DNA of 64,000 nt from Flavobacterium acetivorans (GTDB lineage: Bacteria; Bacteroidota; Bacteroidia; Flavobacteriales; Flavobacteriaceae): positions 2,976,001-3,040,000 of the forward strand of contig NZ_CP087132.1 in the NCBI RefSeq assembly GCF_020911885.1. The letters run 5' to 3'. This document shows positions 53,352 through 62,209 of the stretch, piece after piece (positions within the stretch are counted from its first letter, which is position 1; each line of letters opens with the position of its first letter). A program made the translations under genes and the position numbers. The notes beneath the pieces are model-generated. The model was not told the DNA's origin. It made no database searches and saw nothing but the letters and a program-made list of their open reading frames with translations.

Positions 53352-53664
53352 AAAACAGACCTATAAGCCGGATTCTGTATTCACCAGAAGGTGAACCCTT
53401 ACCATTTATCTAGACTTATAATTACTCATAAGCTCAAGCTATCTACCCTTCAACAACGGACGAGAAGCCCTTAAATGCTGATATACTTGATATTTCACCG
53501 CATAGAGTTTACCTGGTTTCACTACAGCATTACCTGTACATACTTTCTGTTGCACTTGTCCTAATCCGATTGCTCGAACCGACGGGTGTTACCCGCTATG
53601 CTTCTCTATGGTGTCCGGACTTTCCTCCCTCCCAATAAATCAGGACAGCGGTAAGGCGGTCTGT
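53352..53664 (-). ncRNA. rnpB: RNase P RNA (class A)
   Basis: The catalytic RNA of RNase P, about 313 nt. The minus strand begins ACAGACCGCCTTACCGC near 53664 and shows the core GGAGGGAGGAAAGTCCGGAC, GCGGGTAACACCCGTCGG and, at the 3' end, AGAATCCGGCTTATAGGTCTG, which pairs back with the 5' end (P1). These are universal class A landmarks. Ends are approximate to a few nucleotides. Confidence 0.93.
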
Positions 53665-53668
53665 TGCG

Positions 53669-53676
53669 CAAAAATA
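53669..53676 (-). promoter_or_regulatory. -7 element of rnpB
   Basis: TATTTTTG on the minus strand, ending about 5 nt before the predicted 5' end of the RNA. Confidence 0.65.
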
Positions 53677-53832
53677 CACATTTTAGATTTAAGATTACTG
53701 ATTAGACAATCATGAATTTTAGACTTTAAATTGTTGAAATTACTTTTTGATATTGAATTGTTTAACATCCCATATACAACGACTTAAGAATAAATTAGTT
53801 ATCTTTAAATACTAATTTAAATCCCTCTAATT

Positions 53833-54141
53833 ATGAAACCTATTTATCATTATACCACCGTTTCAGAAGCTTTAAATAATTTAAATGAAATGGGATTTAC
53901 TTATGATTTTAACATTAATGAGAATGAAATACTGAAAAACCCGCATCAGCACGAAGTCAAACACATTTATCGTTATGAAGGCGATTCAGATCCTGGCGAT
54001 GAAGCGATTGTCTATGGAATCGTATCTTCTTCGGGAAAAAAAGGAGTTTTTGTAGCCGGATTTTCGGCTAATAGTGATAATCAAGCCGCAATTATATTAG
54101 CAAAACTATGTATTGAAGGAAGCGGCCAATGTGAAATTTAA
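53833..54141 (+). CDS. Small conserved protein, paralogue 1
   Basis: A 102-residue soluble protein. Shared with its downstream neighbour are YHY..VS.AL..LNE.GF.YDFN.NE..I.KNPHQ, HIYRYEG.S.P.D.AIV.GI, and [15 protein letters not shown]. It belongs to a small Bacteroidetes family sometimes mislabelled phosphoribosylpyrophosphate synthetase; it is far too short for that enzyme. Function unknown. Located 43 bp before a tandem paralogue. Confidence 0.75.
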   Translation: MKPIYHYTTVSEALNNLNEMGFTYDFNINENEILKNPHQHEVKHIYRYEGDSDPGDEAIVYGIVSSSGKKGVFVAGFSANSDNQAAIILAKLCIEGSGQCEI

Positions 54142-54184
54142 TTTTTTAATTCCGCCTTTAAAACAAACCAAAGAAACACTTACT

Positions 54185-54484
54185 ATGAAAAACAAATACC
54201 ATTATGCCTCTGTATCCAAAGCTTTGGATGAATTAAATGAAAACGGTTTTAACTACGATTTCAATCTCAATGAAGGTGATATTGTTAAAAATCCCCATCA
54301 ATATGAAATCGTACATATTTACCGCTATGAAGGAAATTCAAATCCGGATGATTCTGCTATAGTTTTTGGTATAAAATCAAAGTCGGGTAAAAAAGGTGTT
54401 TTTGTAGCTGGTTTTTCGGCTAATTCCACTAATGAAGCCGCTCAAGCTTTAATCAAGATAGACATTGCTGGCAGAAATAAATAG
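54185..54484 (+). CDS. Small conserved protein, paralogue 2
   Basis: A 99-residue tandem paralogue of the preceding gene, similar at most positions over the whole length. The start at 54185 ([12 protein letters not shown]) aligns with the paralogue's start; a frame from 54113 would overlap the first gene and adds unrelated residues. Function unknown. Confidence 0.75.
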   Translation: MKNKYHYASVSKALDELNENGFNYDFNLNEGDIVKNPHQYEIVHIYRYEGNSNPDDSAIVFGIKSKSGKKGVFVAGFSANSTNEAAQALIKIDIAGRNK

Positions 54485-54549
54485 AAATACCCTTTCCATG
54501 ATGATTCAGCCTTTTTATAGTTTACATTAAAAAACACTCCACTTGAATT

Positions 54550-55662
54550 ATGTCCTTATCCGAAATAATAATCGAGCGAATAAAAAAGGAAGGACCTCTC
54601 TCTTTTCGGGATTTTATGGAAATGGCGCTTTATTATCCAAAACTAGGCTATTATAATTCAGTTCAAAATAAAATAGGCGCCAATGGAGACTTTTATACCA
54701 GCGCCAATCTTTCGGCTTCATTTGGAGCCATGATTGGTCGCCAAATAGAAGAAATGTGGCAAATTTTAGACAAAAAACCTTTCAAAATTGTTGAATATGG
54801 CGCAGGAACGGGTCTTTTATGTCATGACATATTAGATTATCTTAAAAATAATTCTCTTCTATACGACAAGCTACATTATTGTATCATAGAGAAAAGTGTT
54901 GCTATGCAGGAAATAGAAAAAAAATATCTTCTGGAAAAAGTAAGTTGGTACGCTTCAATTCAAGACATTCCTGAAATTAACGGCTGTATTTTATCCAATG
55001 AATTGGTTGATAATTTTTCGGTGCATCAGGTTGTTATGGAAAACCAACTAAAAGAAGTTTATGTGGATTATAATAAGGGTTTTAAAGAAATATTAGTTCC
55101 TGCCAAGAAAGCGCTTATTGCTTATTTTCAAGCTTTTGATATCAAATTACCAAAAGGATTTCGAACCGAAGTGAATTTGGACGCCATCTCGTGGATAAAG
55201 GAAGTATCCCGATTTTTAAAGAAAGGCTATGTAATTACTATTGACTATGGCGCTTCGGCTTCAGAATTATACACCGATCGCAGGAGTTGTGGGACACTTT
55301 TATGCTACAACAAACACCAAAAAAATGACAATCCTTATCAATATATTGGAAGTCAAGATATCACCACACACACTAATTTCACTGCCCTGTCCCAATGGGG
55401 TTTTGCCTGCGGATTGGATTATTGCGGAATGACAGATCAAACCAATTTCCTGACCGCTCTTGGCATCAAAGAATACCACAATACAACTTTAACTAATACT
55501 AACAACAACTCGCAGACCAAAATTCACGAATCCTACATCAATTATGGATTACTGATGAGTTTGGGGCTAAAATTCAAAGTCTTAGTTCAACAAAAAGGAG
55601 CACCTAAATTTCCGTTATCTGGGCTTAGATTTGCCAATTCTAGTGGTATACATAGGTATTGA
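54550..55662 (+). CDS. MidA/NDUFAF7-like SAM-dependent methyltransferase
   Basis: A 370-residue COG1565 protein. It begins with the family start (IIIERIKKEGPLSFRDFMEMALYYPKLGYYN), and the SAM motif is IVEYGAGTGLLCHDIL (about residue 82), followed by GCILSNELVDNFSVHQV and VITIDYGA. NDUFAF7 methylates an arginine of a complex I subunit in mitochondria; the bacterial substrate is not known. Single gene, 66 bp after the small paralogues. Confidence 0.9.
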   Translation: MSLSEIIIERIKKEGPLSFRDFMEMALYYPKLGYYNSVQNKIGANGDFYTSANLSASFGAMIGRQIEEMWQILDKKPFKIVEYGAGTGLLCHDILDYLKNNSLLYDKLHYCIIEKSVAMQEIEKKYLLEKVSWYASIQDIPEINGCILSNELVDNFSVHQVVMENQLKEVYVDYNKGFKEILVPAKKALIAYFQAFDIKLPKGFRTEVNLDAISWIKEVSRFLKKGYVITIDYGASASELYTDRRSCGTLLCYNKHQKNDNPYQYIGSQDITTHTNFTALSQWGFACGLDYCGMTDQTNFLTALGIKEYHNTTLTNTNNNSQTKIHESYINYGLLMSLGLKFKVLVQQKGAPKFPLSGLRFANSSGIHRY

Positions 55663-55739
55663 AATAACAGCTAATTCTTAGAATCAGATTAATTTGAGAA
55701 TTAAACAAAGTATCATTTTCATAATATAATTCCAATGCC

Positions 55740-55747
55740 TATATTTG
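55740..55747 (+). promoter_or_regulatory. -7 element of dnaX
   Basis: TATATTTG, 20 bp before the ATG at 55767 and 14 bp before the ATG at 55761. No clear -33 box. Confidence 0.5.
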
Positions 55748-55766
55748 CTTTCGAATAGAAATGCTA

Positions 55767-56852
55767 ATGGAACAGTTTATAGTATCGGCTCGTAAATACC
55801 GCCCACAAACCTTTAATGATGTTGTGGGACAAAAAGCCATCACCAATACTTTATTGAATGCTATAGACAGCAACCACCTTGCTTCTGCTCTATTATTTAC
55901 CGGGCCTCGTGGTGTTGGAAAAACAACTTGCGCACGAATATTGGCTCGTAAAATTAACCAACCGGGTTATGATGATCCCAATGAAGATTTTGCTTTTAAT
56001 GTCTTTGAACTGGATGCCGCCTCAAACAACTCTGTTGATGATATTCGAAATCTGATTGATCAGGTTCGAATTCCACCCCAAACCGGAAAATATAAAGTTT
56101 ATATTATTGACGAGGTCCACATGTTATCTTCGGCAGCATTTAATGCTTTCCTAAAAACATTAGAAGAACCGCCAAAGCATGCCATTTTTATTTTGGCAAC
56201 GACCGAAAAACACAAAATCATACCAACGATACTTTCACGTTGTCAGATATTTGATTTCAAAAGAATCACCGTTAAAGACGCCAAAGAACACCTAGCCGAA
56301 GTAGCCACTAGTCAAGGAGTAATTTTTGAAGACGACGCCTTACATATTATCGCTCAAAAGGCCGATGGTGCGATGCGTGATGCCTTATCCATTTTTGACA
56401 GAGTTGTTTCCTATTGCGGAACAAATCTTACACGTCAGGCCGTTACCGAGAATCTTAATGTGCTCGATTTTGAGACATACATTACGATTACAGATTTAAT
56501 TCTTGAAAATAAAATCCCAGATTTGCTTTTGGCATTCAATGATATTTTAGCCAAAGGCTTTGACAGTCATCATTTTGTTTCGGGACTAGCTTCGCATTTT
56601 AGAGATTTATTGGTCAGCAAAACGCCCTCTACCCTTTCCTTATTAGAAGTTGGAGAACAAGCCCAAAAAATGTATGGCTTGCAAGCTCAGAAATCCAGTG
56701 CCGATTTTTTATTGAAAGGTATCGCTATTGCAAATGATTGTGATCTAAAATACAAATTAAGTCAAAATCAACGCTTGCTTGTTGAACTTTGCTTGATGCA
56801 ACTTGCCTCTATCACTTTTGATGGAGAAAAAAAAAAGTTGACACCTTTATAA
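55767..56852 (+). CDS. dnaX: DNA polymerase III gamma/tau subunit, zero-frame product
   Basis: Clamp-loader ATPase, 361 residues in this frame. Sequence: SARKYRPQTFNDVVGQ, Walker A FTGPRGVGKTTCARILARK (about residue 45), Walker B YIIDEVHMLSS (about 115), sensor 1 ILATTEKHKIIPTILSRCQ (about 150-170), and domain III up to about 355. The zinc-finger cysteines of E. coli DnaX are not seen, the segment being shorter. The frame ends right after an A10 run with the stop TAA at 56850; reading on in the -1 frame gives a tau-like C-terminal domain (next entry). The natural product may be both. Start taken at 55767 (MEQFIVSARKY) rather than 55761. Confidence 0.93.
   Translation: MEQFIVSARKYRPQTFNDVVGQKAITNTLLNAIDSNHLASALLFTGPRGVGKTTCARILARKINQPGYDDPNEDFAFNVFELDAASNNSVDDIRNLIDQVRIPPQTGKYKVYIIDEVHMLSSAAFNAFLKTLEEPPKHAIFILATTEKHKIIPTILSRCQIFDFKRITVKDAKEHLAEVATSQGVIFEDDALHIIAQKADGAMRDALSIFDRVVSYCGTNLTRQAVTENLNVLDFETYITITDLILENKIPDLLLAFNDILAKGFDSHHFVSGLASHFRDLLVSKTPSTLSLLEVGEQAQKMYGLQAQKSSADFLLKGIAIANDCDLKYKLSQNQRLLVELCLMQLASITFDGEKKKLTPL
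56831..56837 (+). other. Slippery heptamer A-AAA-AAG in dnaX
   Basis: Ten A (56827-56836) followed by G; the zero-frame codons are GAA AAA AAA AAG, so A_AAA_AAG is in the right phase for a -1 shift. It is the same heptamer as in E. coli dnaX. After the shift translation continues 220 codons in the -1 frame. Polymerase slippage on A10 is an alternative. Confidence 0.65.
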
Positions 56853-57496
56853 TTCCGCCCAGCTATTTTAAAAAAAATGATTATTCTATAGCAGATCAAA
56901 CTAAAACTGCTGCTATTCCTGATATTTCTATAAATCCTGTAGTTAAAACTGCTGAAATCCCAGCCGAAAAGCAGCCTGAAAAAGTAGCTGTAGTTTCGAT
57001 ATCAAAAACCGATGTCGCGGCCTCTAACGAACCAAAAATTTCAGCCTTTTCGCTATCCAGTATTCGTGCCAAAAAAGCATTGGAACAAAACAGTAAACCG
57101 ATAATCAGAGAAACTGCGCATTTACCTACAGAAGCCTTTACAGAAACTGAAATGTTATTGCAATGGACAAAGTACGCACAACGCCTAGGAGATAAAGGTT
57201 ACAAAATAATGGAATCCTTATTACTTATCAATGATCCGGTTTTGAAAGGCACGTCCATTAGCATCGAACTACCTAATGAGGGTTCTAAATTGGATTTTGA
57301 AAAAGAAATGAACGGTCTTTTAGGACACCTGAGAGGACATTTACACAATCATGACATCACCATTGAAGTTATTGTAAATGAAAGCTTCGAGAGCCGAAAA
57401 ACCTTTAACGACCAAGATCGTTACAATAGGCTGCATGAAATAAACCCAAACATTGAACTTCTAAGAACTACCTTCGGATTGGATTTAGACGCTTAA
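56837..57496 (+). CDS. dnaX: dnaX tau C-terminal part, -1 frame
   Basis: The -1 frame from GTT 56837 is open to 57496. It starts with a variable, A/P/K/E/T-rich linker (about 75 residues), then a conserved-looking segment (ETEMLLQWTKYAQRLGDKGYKIMESLLLINDPVLKGTSISIELPNEGSKLDFEKEMNGLLGHLRGHLHNHDITIEV...), which has the position and character of tau domains IV-V that hold the helicase and polymerase. A fused product would be about 576 residues, the usual size of DnaX. An ATG at 57080 exists but no promoter-like site was seen there. I infer that it is made by frameshifting from dnaX. Confidence 0.75.
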   Translation, partial: VDTFIIPPSYFKKNDYSIADQTKTAAIPDISINPVVKTAEIPAEKQPEKVAVVSISKTDVAASNEPKISAFSLSSIRAKKALEQNSKPIIRETAHLPTEAFTETEMLLQWTKYAQRLGDKGYKIMESLLLINDPVLKGTSISIELPNEGSKLDFEKEMNGLLGHLRGHLHNHDITIEVIVNESFESRKTFNDQDRYNRLHEINPNIELLRTTFGLDLDA

Positions 57497-57691
57497 TTTA
57501 ATCGTATTCAAGACTAAATCAATCTCTATTAAAAAATCCAAAAGAGAGCTAGCAGAAGTAATCCATAGATTACAGTATTTACTTTTGAAACTCTCAAGAT
57601 CAAAATAAACCAAAACTAGCAAATTCTTTTTGCAAGTAGAATTCCTTGTCTTAAAATTAAAAACACCATTACCAAAAGAGTAGAAACAAAA

Positions 57692-57717
57692 AAAGCCCCA
57701 CATTGCTGTGGAGCTTT
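57692..57717 (-). terminator. Terminator after rpsA
   Basis: AAAGCcCCACA, loop TTGC, TGTGGaGCTTT; on the minus strand followed by a T7 run. Confidence 0.8.
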
Positions 57718-57740
57718 CTAGTATTTAGAAAATCAAGAAA

Positions 57741-59519
57741 TTATTTTTTCTCTGATTTTTCCATTTTAGCTTTCAATGCAGCCAATACATCATTGTTGTC
57801 TCCTAAAGTTGCAGCTGGTGCATTTGTAGTAGATGTAGATGAAGTATTTTCAGTTGCAGCTTTCACGTTTTTCTCTTCTTCTTCACGGAAGATAGCAGTG
57901 TGAGATGCAACTACTCTTTTGAATTCTTTATTGAATTCAATTACTTTGAAATCAGCAGTATCCCCTTTTTTCAATTTCTTTCCGTCTTCTTTTTCAAGGT
58001 GACGAGTTGGAATGAAAGCAACGATATCATCTCCGAATTCTACAGTAGCTCCTTTGTCAACAATTTCAGAAATTTCACCATTGTGGATAGTTCCTACAGC
58101 GAAAGAATCTTCGTATTGATCCCAAGGATTAGCAGTAGTTTGTTTGTGACCTAAAGATAATTTACGTCCGTCAACATCTAATTCTAATACAACTACATCC
58201 AATTTTTCACCAACGTTTACAAACTCAGATGGGTGTTTGATTTTCTTAGTCCAAGAAAGGTCAGAAATGTAGATTAATCCATCAATTCCTTCTTCTAATT
58301 CTACGAAAATACCAAAGTTTGTAAAGTTTCTAACGATACCTGTATGTTTAGAACCTACTGGGTATTTAGAAGTGATATCAGTCCATGGATCTTGAGTCAA
58401 TTGTTTGATACCTAATGACATTTTACGGTCATCTCTATCTAAAGTTAAGATAACAGCTTCAACAACATCTCCAACTTTCACGAAGTCCTGAGCAGAACGT
58501 AAGTGAGTTGACCATGACATTTCAGAAACGTGGATTAAACCTTCAACACCTTCAGCAACTTCGATAAATGCACCGTAATCAGCGATTACAACTACTTTAC
58601 CTTTTACTTTATCACCAATAGTTAAATTAGCATCTAAAGCATCCCATGGGTGAGCGTTTAATTGTTTCAATCCTAATTGAATTCTTGTTTTCTCATCATC
58701 GAAATCAAGGATTACAACGTTTAATTTTTGGTCTAATTCAAGAACTTCACTTGGGTGGTTGATTCTACTCCAAGAAAGGTCAGTAATGTGAATTAATCCG
58801 TCAACACCACCTAAGTCAATGAACACACCATAAGAAGTAATGTTTTTAACAACACCTTCTAATACTTGTCCTTTTTGTAATTGACCGATGATTTCTTTTT
58901 TCTGTACTTCAATATCCGCTTCAATAAGCGCTTTGTGAGATACAACAACGTTTTTGAATTCGTGGTTGATTTTTACCACTTTGAATTCCATTGTTTTGTT
59001 TACGTATACATCGTAGTCTCTAATTGGCTTAACGTCAATTTGAGATCCTGGTAAGAAAGCTTCAATACCGAAAACGTCAACGATCATACCACCTTTAGTT
59101 CTGCATTTTACAAAACCATTAACGATTTCTCCTGTTTCGTTTGCAGCAATAACTCTATCCCATGATTTGATAGTACGTGCTTTTCTGTGAGACAATACTA
59201 ATTGACCTGTTTTATCCTCACGGATGTCAATCAATACTTCTACTTTGTCACCTACTTTTAAGTTTGGGTTGTAACGGAATTCGTTCAATGAAATAACACC
59301 TTCCGATTTTGCGTTGATATCAACGATAACGTCTCTATCTGTAATTCTAACAACTACACCTTCTACTACTTCTTCTTGATCAGTAGCGATGAAAGTTTTT
59401 GAAACTAGTTCTTCGAATTCTAATAAGTTTTTCTCATCAACTACATCAATTCCTTCTTCGAAATTGTGCCAGTTAAAATTAGCTAAAAACTCTTCTTGTG
59501 ATTTTAATTGTTCAGACAT
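57741..59519 (-). CDS. rpsA: 30S ribosomal protein S1
   Basis: A 592-residue RNA-binding ribosomal protein. It has about six S1 (OB-fold) domains; typical starts are GVVVRITDRDVIVDINAKSEGVISLNEF, LEGVVKNITSYGVFIDLGGVDGLIHITDLSW, VKGKVVVIADYGAFIEVAEGVEGLIHVSEMSW and HTGIVRNFTNFGIFVELEEGIDGLIYISDLSW. The C-terminus (after about 550) is low-complexity and rich in Glu, Thr and Ser. It has its own promoter with a leader of about 110 nt, room for translational autoregulation as in E. coli. Confidence 0.97.
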   Translation of the reverse strand: MSEQLKSQEEFLANFNWHNFEEGIDVVDEKNLLEFEELVSKTFIATDQEEVVEGVVVRITDRDVIVDINAKSEGVISLNEFRYNPNLKVGDKVEVLIDIREDKTGQLVLSHRKARTIKSWDRVIAANETGEIVNGFVKCRTKGGMIVDVFGIEAFLPGSQIDVKPIRDYDVYVNKTMEFKVVKINHEFKNVVVSHKALIEADIEVQKKEIIGQLQKGQVLEGVVKNITSYGVFIDLGGVDGLIHITDLSWSRINHPSEVLELDQKLNVVILDFDDEKTRIQLGLKQLNAHPWDALDANLTIGDKVKGKVVVIADYGAFIEVAEGVEGLIHVSEMSWSTHLRSAQDFVKVGDVVEAVILTLDRDDRKMSLGIKQLTQDPWTDITSKYPVGSKHTGIVRNFTNFGIFVELEEGIDGLIYISDLSWTKKIKHPSEFVNVGEKLDVVVLELDVDGRKLSLGHKQTTANPWDQYEDSFAVGTIHNGEISEIVDKGATVEFGDDIVAFIPTRHLEKEDGKKLKKGDTADFKVIEFNKEFKRVVASHTAIFREEEEKNVKAATENTSSTSTTNAPAATLGDNNDVLAALKAKMEKSEKK

Positions 59520-59634
59520 GCTGATAAAAATTTGTATTCTGCTTTCTTTGCGTTTCGTAATGCGGTAAAAAAACAGAAGTTGTTTTACATAAATAGTTGA
59601 ATCCTAAAGGAAACGCTCATCGCCAAAAGGACTG

Positions 59635-59665
59635 CAAAAGTAATTCTTTTATGTGAAACAACAAA
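59635..59665 (-). promoter_or_regulatory. rpsA promoter
   Basis: On the minus strand TTTG (59665-59662), 19 nt, TACTTTTG (59642-59635); both boxes match the consensus. The leader to the ATG at 59519 is about 110 nt. Confidence 0.7.
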
Positions 59666-59754
59666 ATATTTTAAAAAAGATGTAATAACAACGGGTAAAA
59701 ACATAACCCGCTGACAATCAACACATCTAAACAAGACTCTTTTGATAATAAAAA

Positions 59755-59783
59755 AACCCGATAAATTTTGAAATCTATCGGGT
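59755..59783 (-). terminator. Terminator after the NupG-like permease
   Basis: AACCCGATA ... TATCGGGTT, A/T-rich flanks with T-run on the minus strand. Confidence 0.75.
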
Positions 59784-59804
59784 TGTAATATTTAGAAGTA
59801 ATTC

Positions 59805-61181
59805 TTAATGACTCAAATTCTCTATCTCTTTCGGATCGTGTTTGTGTTTAAACAATATTGCAAAAGCGATTGCAATAACTAAGGCATAAGCCGCAAATGA
59901 CAACCAGATGGTATGCCAATCCTTCATTAAAATTTCGCTACTAAAAACACCATCGGCAGAAATTGTATTGCCGTGACTTTTTACAAAATCCAGCATTTTA
60001 GAATTATTCGAATCTGTTTGTAAAAAACCTGCTAATTCAGTTGTATTCTGGAATGATTTGGTAAAAAAACGATCAATTGCCCATCCTGATGTCAAACTTC
60101 CAAAAACAGCTCCCACGCCGTTAGTCATCATCATAAATAATCCTTGTGCTGAAGAACGTATTTTAGAATCAGTATTACTTTCTACAAATAAAGAACCGGA
60201 AATATTAAAGAAATCAAATGCCATTCCGTAAACAATACAAGACATGATAATCATCCATAAACCATTTACAGGATCTCCAAAAGCAAATAAGCCAAAACGC
60301 AATACCCAAGCGAACATGCTAATTAGCATTACTTGCTTGATCCCAAAACGTCTTAAGAAAAACGGAATTGCCAAAATAAATAAGGTTTCAGAAACCTGAG
60401 AAATTGACATTATAATCGTAGAATATTGAATCACGAAAGAATCGGCATATTTTGGAAAATGTTTGAACTCATCCAAAAAAACATCTCCATAAGCATTTGT
60501 TAGCTGTAAAGCACCTCCTAAAAACATGGAAAACACAAAAAACAAAGCCATTTTGTAATTACCAAATAATTTAAAAGCCTCTAAACCTAAGGTCTCAACC
60601 CAAGAAGCATTCTCTTTAGTTAAGCGTTGCGGCTTACATTTTGGCAAAGTAAACGAATAAAAACCTAGTATTAAAGCCCCTATTCCTGCAATATAAAACT
60701 GGTATTCCGTAGCCTTGCTTCCGCTTAAATTAGTTATCCACATAGCTGCAATAAATCCAATAGTCCCCCAAACACGAATAGGTGGAAAATCCTTCACTAT
60801 ATTTTTATTATTCAATTTCAATGAAGTATAGGAAATCGAATTACTTAAAGCAATGGTAGGCATGTAACAACACATGGCAGCAAACATCACATATATAAAG
60901 TTATCTGGAGTTGTTACCTCAGTAATACCAAATAAAACCACAGCATATAAAATATGCAAAACACCATATAATTTCTCAGCATTCACCCACCTATCGGCGA
61001 TAATCCCAGTTAAAGTTGGCATAAATAAAGAAGCAATTCCCATGGTTCCAAAAACTAAACCAAACTGAGTGCCTTCCCAATTTTTAGTTCCAAACCAATA
61101 ATTCCCAATTGTAATAAGCCAAGCTCCCCAAACAAAAAACTGAAGAAAACTCATTATCACCAACCTATTTTTAATTCCCAT
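59805..61181 (-). CDS. NupG-like nucleoside permease (MFS)
   Basis: A 458-residue major-facilitator protein with 12 membrane segments. The start MGIKNRLVIMSFLQFFVWGAWLITIGNYWF and the segments GTMGIASLFMPTLTGIIADRW and PPIRVWGTIGFIAAMW are typical of the nucleoside:H+ symporter family (NupG/XapB). It imports nucleosides by proton coupling. The family also has members for other substrates in Bacteroidetes. Immediately downstream of cmk on the same strand, 75 bp away. Confidence 0.9.
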   Translation of the reverse strand: MGIKNRLVIMSFLQFFVWGAWLITIGNYWFGTKNWEGTQFGLVFGTMGIASLFMPTLTGIIADRWVNAEKLYGVLHILYAVVLFGITEVTTPDNFIYVMFAAMCCYMPTIALSNSISYTSLKLNNKNIVKDFPPIRVWGTIGFIAAMWITNLSGSKATEYQFYIAGIGALILGFYSFTLPKCKPQRLTKENASWVETLGLEAFKLFGNYKMALFFVFSMFLGGALQLTNAYGDVFLDEFKHFPKYADSFVIQYSTIIMSISQVSETLFILAIPFFLRRFGIKQVMLISMFAWVLRFGLFAFGDPVNGLWMIIMSCIVYGMAFDFFNISGSLFVESNTDSKIRSSAQGLFMMMTNGVGAVFGSLTSGWAIDRFFTKSFQNTTELAGFLQTDSNNSKMLDFVKSHGNTISADGVFSSEILMKDWHTIWLSFAAYALVIAIAFAILFKHKHDPKEIENLSH

Positions 61182-61256
61182 AAGATGAATTGTATTTTAT
61201 ATTTTGAAAAAAGAACAAGGCGTAAATCTAATATTAAAAATAAGATTTACAAAAAA

Positions 61257-61952
61257 TTATATCGTTTTAGTAATCTCATCAATTAATTCCAACACGGCTT
61301 TAAACTGCTCTTCTCTTGTAAGGTAAGAATTATCAATTTCCACAGCGTCCTCGGCTTTTACTAGCGGCGAATTACTTCTGTGTGTATCAATATAATCGCG
61401 TTCTTCCACATTTTTCAAAACTTCTTCATAGGATACCTTATCTCCTTTTTGTTGTAATTCGTCAAAACGTCTTTGTGCGCGAGTGCTGGCACTTGCTGTC
61501 ATGAATATTTTAAGTTCAGCATCCGGAAAAACTACTGTCCCGATGTCTCTTCCATCCATAACAATCCCTTTATTTTTTCCCATTTCTTTCTGTTGCTCCA
61601 CTAATTTAGCACGAACATCGGATAGTTCAGCCACCTTGCTCACAAAGCGAGATACTTCTATAGTTCTGATTTCTTTTTCTACATTCACCTCATTCAGATA
61701 CATTTCGGCAAAACCTAAATCAGGATTAAATTTGAATTGTAAGCGAATAGTTGGCAAACTAGCAACTAAGGCTTCTTTATCAAAAAAATCTTCTTTAATA
61801 TAACCGTTTTGCATTGCAAATAAAGCGATAGCCCTATACATTGCACCTGTATCAACATAAACATAACCTAATTCCTTGGCCAATTGTTTTGCCAAAGTAC
61901 TTTTCCCCGTGGATGAAAATCCATCGATAGCAATTGTAATTTTTTTATCCAA
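61257..61952 (-). CDS. cmk: Cytidylate kinase
   Basis: A 231-residue kinase that turns CMP/dCMP into CDP/dCDP. P-loop IAIDGFSSTGKSTLAKQLAKELGYVYVDTGAMYRAIALF, NMP-binding region, and the MDGRDIGTVVFPDAELKIFMTASASTRAQRR motif with the lid residues. There is no ATG at the 5' end of the family domain; the TTG at 61952 (LDKKITIAIDGF) gives the usual flavobacterial length. A more upstream TTG at 62027 would add 25 unrelated residues. Confidence 0.93.
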   Translation of the reverse strand: MDKKITIAIDGFSSTGKSTLAKQLAKELGYVYVDTGAMYRAIALFAMQNGYIKEDFFDKEALVASLPTIRLQFKFNPDLGFAEMYLNEVNVEKEIRTIEVSRFVSKVAELSDVRAKLVEQQKEMGKNKGIVMDGRDIGTVVFPDAELKIFMTASASTRAQRRFDELQQKGDKVSYEEVLKNVEERDYIDTHRSNSPLVKAEDAVEIDNSYLTREEQFKAVLELIDEITKTI

Positions 61953-62136
61953 AATAGTATTCTTGAAAGTTATGCAACTGTTTATTTTTATTCTAAAATT
62001 AATTTTTCCTCCTTCTTTTCCTAACAAAAGAAGTCCTCATTACGTAAAATCGATTATTAACCGCACGAATTCAAATGCGAAGATAAAATTATAAAATCAG
62101 AAATGATTATTTTCTATTTCAATTTCCAAACAAATA

Positions 62137-62185
62137 AAAATCCAAAACCATCGCTTAATCCTCTTAAGTAATGGTTTTGGATTTT
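62137..62185 (-). terminator. Terminator between lon and cmk
   Basis: AAAATCCAAAACCAT, 19-nt loop, ATGGTTTTGGATTTT; 15-bp perfect stem. It ends lon transcription. Confidence 0.8.
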
Positions 62186-62209
62186 CTATTTTCTAAAAAA
62201 GCTATTTAG

